11,257 nucleotides of DNA from CAZCTC01 sp964501335 (GTDB lineage: Bacteria > Chloroflexota > Anaerolineae > B4-G1 > SLSP01), in contig CAZCTC010000128.1 of NCBI GenBank assembly GCA_964501335.1, forward strand, positions 1 to 11,257, in the 5' to 3' direction. The notes under the pieces are model-generated. The model was given only the letters and a program-made list of their open reading frames with translations. It was not told the DNA's origin and did not search any database. The position numbers and the translations under genes were made by a program. Of this stretch, positions 7,013 through 11,257 are shown in pieces. The stretch's first letter is position 1; each line of letters opens with the position of its first letter.

Positions 7013-7033
7013 ATCTGAAGGCAAGCCGCCTGG

Positions 7034-7074
7034 CCTTGCAAGATCAGAGTGCGTTGCACCTCTTTGAGAAATCC
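7034..7074 (+). repeat. 41-bp direct repeat, copy 2
   Basis: Identical to 162-202 and again directly before a hairpin repeat, here copy C. The preceding bases (GCAAGCCGCCTGG against GCAAATCGCCTGT) also match in part. Confidence 0.8.
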
Positions 7075-7216
7075 CCCGCACCCGCGCAAGACACATTCCC
7101 CGTAAGGCACGCAGCGCGCTGCAAAGCAGACAGAGAGTTTCTTTTGTTGATGTTTTTGTGCGCATCAGAATGCGCACAAAAACATAGCCCTTTACCAGAT
7201 CCGCCCCGGCGGCGCA
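7075..7216 (+). repeat. Hairpin repeat family, copy C
   Basis: The stem is ATGTTTTTGTGCGCAT (7150-7165) with ATGCGCACAAAAACAT (7170-7185) around a CAGA loop, perfect over 16 bp. Positions 7096-7216 are identical to 7308-7428 in copy D, a 121-bp perfect duplication. The tail AGCCCTTTACC has only a short T-run. It lies in the divergent spacer between the membrane protein gene and the LuxR gene. Confidence 0.8.
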
Positions 7217-7217
7217 G

Positions 7218-7276
7218 GCTGTCTACTGTCTACTTGCTGCTGTCTCCTTCCGCTGAATTTTCATCCTTCGGGGTGC
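7218..7276 (+). repeat. 59-bp repeat with TGTCTAC motifs and UUCG hairpin (copy 4)
   Basis: Near-identical to 337-395. It starts GCTGTCTACTGTCTACT and ends in the UUCG-hairpin core at 7258-7276. It joins copies C and D of the hairpin repeat. Confidence 0.75.
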
Positions 7277-7280
7277 TCCG

Positions 7281-7428
7281 GCCTTTTTACGTCCCGCACC
7301 CGGCCCTTTCCCCGTAAGGCACGCAGCGCGCTGCAAAGCAGACAGAGAGTTTCTTTTGTTGATGTTTTTGTGCGCATCAGAATGCGCACAAAAACATAGC
7401 CCTTTACCAGATCCGCCCCGGCGGCGCA
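7281..7428 (+). repeat. Hairpin repeat family, copy D
   Basis: This copy keeps the fuller left end CTTTTTACGTCCCGCA, shared with copy F. The stem at 7362-7377 and 7382-7397 is the same as in copy C, and 7308-7428 is identical to 7096-7216. After it, 7429-7583 is pyrimidine- and purine-rich spacer in which I see no gene. Confidence 0.8.
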
Positions 7429-7583
7429 CCCTCTTATGCCCTCCCCCTCACCCCCAGGCAGGCCGCGCATCTTCATCAAGAATCTCCCAAAAGCGCGTTG
7501 TACCTGCACTACAGCATGGGGGAGGGATGGGGAGGGGGCCTGCGCGCCGCATCTATTTTCCTCCCTCGCCTCCCCCTCACCGC

Positions 7584-7611
7584 TTGTCAAATACTCCAAT
7601 TCGGGCACAAT
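7584..7611 (+). promoter_or_regulatory. Possible promoter of the LuxR gene
   Basis: TTGTCA (7584-7589) and CACAAT (7606-7611) are separated by 16 bp. Transcription would then start near 7618, the first base of the ATG, and no ribosome binding site is seen before that ATG. Together these suggest a leaderless message. The -10 matches the consensus at only four positions. Confidence 0.35.
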
Positions 7612-7617
7612 ATCCCC

Positions 7618-10236
7618 ATGGAACTGCCCTTGCTGAAGACCAAATTTCACATACCCGAGAGCCGTAACTCACAATTGCTGCGTCCCCGGCTGCTTACGCT
7701 CCTCAACGCCGGCTTGAACGGCCGGCTGACCCTGCTTTCAGCGCCGGCGGGCTTCGGCAAAACCACCCTGCTGAGCAGTTGGGCCCGCCAATGCGGACGC
7801 CCGGTCGCCTGGCTCTCTCTCGACCCCCGCGATAACGACCCGGCCCACTTCTGGACCTATCTGCTGGCCGCCATCCAGACCGCCACCGGCCTCCCCCTTG
7901 CCGCCCGAGAGATGCTTCTGAACCGCCAGTCGCCCCCGGTCGAAACGCTGCTCTCGCTCCTGCTCAATGAACTCTCCGACGCCGACACGCCCCTGCTGTT
8001 GGCCCTGGATGACTACCATGCCGTCGAAAACGACACCATCCACCAGGGACTGGCCTTTTGCCTCGACCACCTGCCCGCCAACCTCCATCTCGCCGTCGCC
8101 ACCCGCACCGATCCTCCCTGGCCGCTCTCCCGGCTGCGGGCTCGCCGCAATCTCACCGAAATCCGCGCCGATACGCTGCGCTTTACAGAACCGGAAGCCC
8201 GGGCCTTCTTTAACCAAATCCTGAAAAACGCTCTGCCGCCGGATACCCTCGCCACGCTGATCCGCCGCACCGAAGGCTGGATCGCCGGATTACAAATGGC
8301 CGCCCTCTCGATTCAGGGCCGCGATGACCCCACGGACTTTCTGGAAAACTTCAACGGAGCGCACCGCTACATCCTCGACTACCTGCTCGAAGAGGTATTG
8401 CATCGCGAAGCGCCGCCCATCCAACAATTCATGCTCGACACCGCAGTTCTGGAACGGTTGAACGGGCCGCTCTGTGATGCCGTCACCGGCCACCCCCACA
8501 GCCAGGCGCGACTCGAACAGCTGGAAACGGCCAACCTCTTTCTGCTGCCCCTCGACGAGCAGCGCCACTGGTATCGCTACCACAGCCTCTACCGCGATTT
8601 TCTGCTGGAAGAGCTTCGGCGACGCGATCCCGACCGCATCCCCGAACTGCACCAACGCGCCGCCCGGGAATTTGCCCGGCAGGGCGACCTGGAGGCCGCG
8701 GTCCAGCATGCCCTGACCGCCGGCGCGACCGCCGCCGCCGCCGATTACCTCATCGCCGCAGCCCCGCTCCTGCTGGCCCGGGGCGAAATCGCCACCCTGA
8801 CCCGCTGGCTCGATTCACTGCCTCCCGACGAGATCCGGCAGCGGCCCCGACTTTGCCTCCACCATGCCGTCGTCGCCATCTTCAGCGGCCAGACAGTCGC
8901 CATCGCCGCCCGGTTGCACCAGGCCGAAAACGCCCTGACCACTCTCCCCGAATCGGAAGCCACGCCCCTGCGCGGCCAGCTGGCCCTGATCCGGGCCCAA
9001 ACCGCCTTTCTGCAAAGCGACCTCCCCACCGCCATCGTCCAGGCCGAACAGGCGCTGGCATGGTTGCCCGAGACCGACCTCATCGCCCGCGGCTCCGCCA
9101 CCCTGCTTTCAGGATCGGCCCGCGCCTTCGCCGGCGATCTTGAAACTGCCCGGGAAAAGCTCCTGGCAGCCCGGGAACTCAGCCGGCTCACCCAAAATTC
9201 CAGCAATGAGATCCTGGCCGATTGCAGCCTCGCTCAGCTTCAACTGGTCCAGGGCCGCCTGCACGAAGCCGCCCACGGCTTCACGCTCCTGACCGAAGAA
9301 CTGCAACGCCGCCACCGGCAACTGCCCGATCTGGGTTACACCTACATTGGATTGGCAGAGGTCTATCGTGAGTGGAACGATCTGGAAAAAGCAGCCGAAG
9401 CCGCCCGCGAAGGGCTCCGGCTCTGCCGCCAATGGGGTCTGAACGATGCCGTCATCAACGCCCACATCATGCTGGCGCGCGTCGAGCTGGCCCGTGGAAA
9501 CGAAGCCGCCGCCCGCCGGCTGCATATCGAAGCCGCGCCCCTGGCCAATGCCCTCTCAGCCTGGTCGATGATCCAGCTGGAAGCCTATCAGGCGCTGACC
9601 GACCTGCAAAGCGGGCGTCTCGCCGCCGCCGCCGATTGGGCCCGTAAGCTGCCGCCGTTCGATATGGCGACCCTCAACATTTATGCCGAAAAGATCCTGT
9701 TGATCCGGTTACAGATCGGGCTGGCGCTGCAAGAGATCATCACGCCGTCCCTCACCGCCCTCATCGACCGGGCGCGCGCCGGGAACCATACGGAGAACCT
9801 CATCGAAGGGCTCACGCTCTCCGCCCTGGTCGCGCAGGAACAAAACCTGCCCGCCCTCGCCCGGGAACAGCTGCTCGAAGCACTGACGCTGGCCCATCCA
9901 GGCGGCTATATCCGGCTCTTCGTCGATAAAGGACCAGCCCTGCAAAAGTTGCTCGTCGGACTGACCCTGCCGGCCGGCCCGCTGCAAAACTACGTCGCCC
10001 AAATCCGGGCCGCCTTCGCTCCGCCCACGCCGGTCGCCTTGATCGACCCCCTCACCGAACGCGAGACCGAAATCCTGCACCTGATAGCCGCCGGACTCGA
10101 CGGCCCCACAATCGCCCAACGGATCTACGTCTCGATCAACACCGTCAAAGCCCACACCAAAAGCCTCTACGCCAAACTCGGCGTCCACAGTCGCATCGCC
10201 GCCCTCGAAAAAGCCCGCTCGCTCCACCTCTTATAA
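7618..10236 (+). CDS. MalT-like LuxR-family transcriptional regulator
   Basis: An 872-residue ATP-dependent transcription activator of the MalT/LAL type (MalT itself is about 900). The N-terminus KTKFHIP is typical of the group. A P-loop APAGFGKT spans 42-49 and Walker B LLLALDD ends at 131-132. Helical, TPR-like repeats fill about 390-800. The C-terminal LuxR-type DNA-binding domain runs from about 812 (LTERETEILHLIAAG) through the recognition region INTVKAHTKSLYAKL. Such proteins bind ATP and an inducer, oligomerise and activate promoters. The start at 7618 (MELPLLKT) is chosen because the family's N-terminus begins there; the frame is open back to 7498 but that part is spacer sequence. No ribosome binding site is visible, so it may be leaderless. 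The inducer and targets are unknown; the divergent operon and the downstream ABC gene are possible targets by position only. Confidence 0.92.
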   Translation: MELPLLKTKFHIPESRNSQLLRPRLLTLLNAGLNGRLTLLSAPAGFGKTTLLSSWARQCGRPVAWLSLDPRDNDPAHFWTYLLAAIQTATGLPLAAREMLLNRQSPPVETLLSLLLNELSDADTPLLLALDDYHAVENDTIHQGLAFCLDHLPANLHLAVATRTDPPWPLSRLRARRNLTEIRADTLRFTEPEARAFFNQILKNALPPDTLATLIRRTEGWIAGLQMAALSIQGRDDPTDFLENFNGAHRYILDYLLEEVLHREAPPIQQFMLDTAVLERLNGPLCDAVTGHPHSQARLEQLETANLFLLPLDEQRHWYRYHSLYRDFLLEELRRRDPDRIPELHQRAAREFARQGDLEAAVQHALTAGATAAAADYLIAAAPLLLARGEIATLTRWLDSLPPDEIRQRPRLCLHHAVVAIFSGQTVAIAARLHQAENALTTLPESEATPLRGQLALIRAQTAFLQSDLPTAIVQAEQALAWLPETDLIARGSATLLSGSARAFAGDLETAREKLLAARELSRLTQNSSNEILADCSLAQLQLVQGRLHEAAHGFTLLTEELQRRHRQLPDLGYTYIGLAEVYREWNDLEKAAEAAREGLRLCRQWGLNDAVINAHIMLARVELARGNEAAARRLHIEAAPLANALSAWSMIQLEAYQALTDLQSGRLAAAADWARKLPPFDMATLNIYAEKILLIRLQIGLALQEIITPSLTALIDRARAGNHTENLIEGLTLSALVAQEQNLPALAREQLLEALTLAHPGGYIRLFVDKGPALQKLLVGLTLPAGPLQNYVAQIRAAFAPPTPVALIDPLTERETEILHLIAAGLDGPTIAQRIYVSINTVKAHTKSLYAKLGVHSRIAALEKARSLHLL

Positions 10237-10347
10237 CTAAAATTACCCTTCCCCTTACCCGATCGGGTGAAGACACCACCCGCCTCAACCCGTACAATAA
10301 AGCCAGATTTTTGAAAAAGCGCCCTGGACGCCGGGCACGAAAAAGCG

Positions 10348-10470
10348 GGAAAAAAGTCTATGTTTTGGCGCACTTTCTGAAGTACGCCAAAACATAAATA
10401 AAAAAATCTCCCTGCGTAGCATCCCGCGCGTCGCTTTTTACCAGCAAAATACCGGCTGCGGTTAGCCCGG
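10348..10470 (-). repeat. Hairpin repeat family, copy E (reverse orientation)
   Basis: Read on the minus strand it has the family layout: GGTATTTTGCTGGTAAAAAG, a GCGACGCGCGG stretch, a T-run, then the stem and ACTTTTTT. The stem is 10360-10375 with 10380-10395. On the minus strand all 16 positions pair, one as G-U, and the loop is CAGA; on the plus strand that position would be a C-A mismatch. It follows the LuxR gene in opposite orientation. Confidence 0.75.
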
Positions 10471-10476
10471 AAAAAC

Positions 10477-10600
10477 AGAAAAAAAGCCCATGTTTTCGCG
10501 GGCTTCAGAAAGCCCGCGAAAACATAAATAAAAAATCTCTCTCCCGATCCTGCGCGTCGCATCTTATAAAAGAAATACCTGTTGCGGGACGTAAAAACGC
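10477..10600 (-). repeat. Hairpin repeat family, copy F (reverse orientation)
   Basis: On the minus strand it begins GTTTTTACGTCCCGCA like copy D, and after the stem carries GGGC and seven T like copy B. The stem ATGTTTTCGCGGGCTT (10490-10505) with AAGCCCGCGAAAACAT (10510-10525) is perfect. Unlike copy E, the CAGA loop is read on the plus strand although the flanks are in minus orientation. It ends 29 bp before the ABC gene start. Confidence 0.75.
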
Positions 10601-10629
10601 CCTGTACGGTTACAGAGGAGAAACACACT

Positions 10630-11257
10630 ATGGAAAACGAATCGGCCATCGCCATCAACAATCTGCATAAACGCTTCGGCGAAACCCAGGCCCTGCGCGG
10701 CCTCGACTTCACCGTCAACCGCGGCGAAATCTTCAGCCTGCTCGGCCCCAACGGAGCCGGCAAAAGCACCACCATCGCCATCCTCTCCGGCCTGCTGCGC
10801 CCCGATCAGGGCGAAATCACCGTCCTCGGCTGCTCCCTCGCCCGCGAAGCCCGCCGGATCAAAGCCCAGATCGGCGTCGTCCCCCAAGAGATCGCCCTCT
10901 ACGAAGACCTCTCTCCCGACGACAACCTTGATTTCTGGGGCCGAATGTATGGACTGCACGGGGCAGAACTCCGCAAACGCACGGACGAAGTGCTCGAACT
11001 GGTCGGCCTGCGCGAACACCGCAAAGCCCGCGCCGGGCACTTCTCCGGAGGGATGAAACGCCGACTCAACATCGCCATCGCCCTGATCCATGCTCCCCGG
11101 CTGGTCATCATGGACGAACCCACCGTCGGCATCGATCCTCAAAGCCGCCGGCACATCCTCGACAGCATCCGCGAACTCAACGCTCACGGCATAACCATCC
11201 TTTACACCACCCACTACATGGAAGAAGCCCAGGAACTCTCCCATCGCATCGCCATCG
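10630..11257 (+). CDS. ABC-2-type exporter ATP-binding protein (3' end outside window)
   Basis: The first 209 residues of an ABC ATPase, cut by the right edge. Walker A is GPNGAGKST (39-47), the Q-loop glutamine is Q86 in VVPQE, the signature is FSGGMKRRLNIA (138-149), Walker B is LVIMDEPT (158-165) followed by the D-loop GID, and the H-loop histidine is H195 in TTHYMEEA. All catalytic residues are present. The wording around the signature and D-loop is that of the CcmA/NodI/DrrA group, which powers ABC-2 membrane permeases exporting drugs, lipids or polysaccharides. The start at 10630 has GAGGAG 9 nt upstream. A permease gene would be expected just to the right. The substrate cannot be told. 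A weak CTGTA/TACAG dyad lies immediately before the ribosome binding site. Confidence 0.93.
   Translation, partial: MENESAIAINNLHKRFGETQALRGLDFTVNRGEIFSLLGPNGAGKSTTIAILSGLLRPDQGEITVLGCSLAREARRIKAQIGVVPQEIALYEDLSPDDNLDFWGRMYGLHGAELRKRTDEVLELVGLREHRKARAGHFSGGMKRRLNIAIALIHAPRLVIMDEPTVGIDPQSRRHILDSIRELNAHGITILYTTHYMEEAQELSHRIAI

Noticed and set aside
7498..7617. N-terminal extension of the LuxR protein
   Set aside because: The extra 40 residues are translated low-complexity spacer with no family similarity; the family N-terminus begins at 7618.
7000..7667. Plus-strand frames of about 100 residues over repeats C and D
   Set aside because: Their shared peptides come from the duplicated repeat; they have no start signals and are interrupted in other copies.
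10237..10300. Terminator after the LuxR gene (CCCGATCGGG)
   Set aside because: The palindrome is short and no T-run follows, so it is not a convincing intrinsic terminator.
207..10600. CRISPR array or integron attC sites
   Set aside because: The hairpin repeats are far apart, of both orientations and too long for CRISPR repeats. No integrase, cas gene or regular spacers are present.
10167..10781. 204-residue minus-strand frame from the ABC start to the LuxR end
   Set aside because: It overlaps two better-supported genes and passes through repeats E and F. The FF-VF-GF-like peptides simply translate the hairpins.

Overview
The window looks like a chromosomal segment from a member of the Chloroflexota, possibly an Anaerolineae-type lineage. 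This rests on a moderately GC-rich coding style, a very long STAND ATPase with tetratricopeptide repeats, a MalT-like LuxR regulator, and spacers full of short dispersed repeats. The assignment is an inference from gene style; there is no rRNA or marker gene here.

Layout. At the left edge the minus strand may carry the first codons of an exported protein. Positions 410-1339 (minus) encode a CorA-type divalent-cation channel. Upstream of it lies a long leader holding a 30-codon ORF with a strong ribosome binding site (1471-1563), an intrinsic terminator (1400-1432) and two competing pairings that together look like a three-state attenuator. Positions 5813-1881 (minus) encode a 1310-residue STAND/NB-ARC ATPase with about 21 forty-residue TPR units. 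It is preceded by an 8-segment membrane protein (6624-5833, minus) that ends only 19 nt before it, so the two form a probable operon. A 42-bp dyad sits in front of that operon. The divergent spacer 6693-7617 is a mosaic of repeats. Positions 7618-10236 (plus) encode a MalT-like LuxR transcription factor. After two more repeats, an ABC-2-type exporter ATPase begins at 10630 and runs off the right edge.

The spacers share a hairpin repeat family of about 120-150 bp in six copies, A-D on the plus strand and E-F on the minus strand. Every copy has a 16-bp stem with a 4-nt loop. The inner stem sequence differs between copies but pairing is kept. A second family carries a hairpin capped by a C(UUCG)G loop, in four copies. 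The two families occur together in the same order around 32-395 and 6755-7276, so they appear to form one composite module.

The genes do not form one pathway. The best candidates for something undescribed are the corA leader attenuator, the covarying hairpin family, and the membrane protein/STAND pair, which resembles a sensor-effector couple. All three are read from sequence alone, without folding or database searches.
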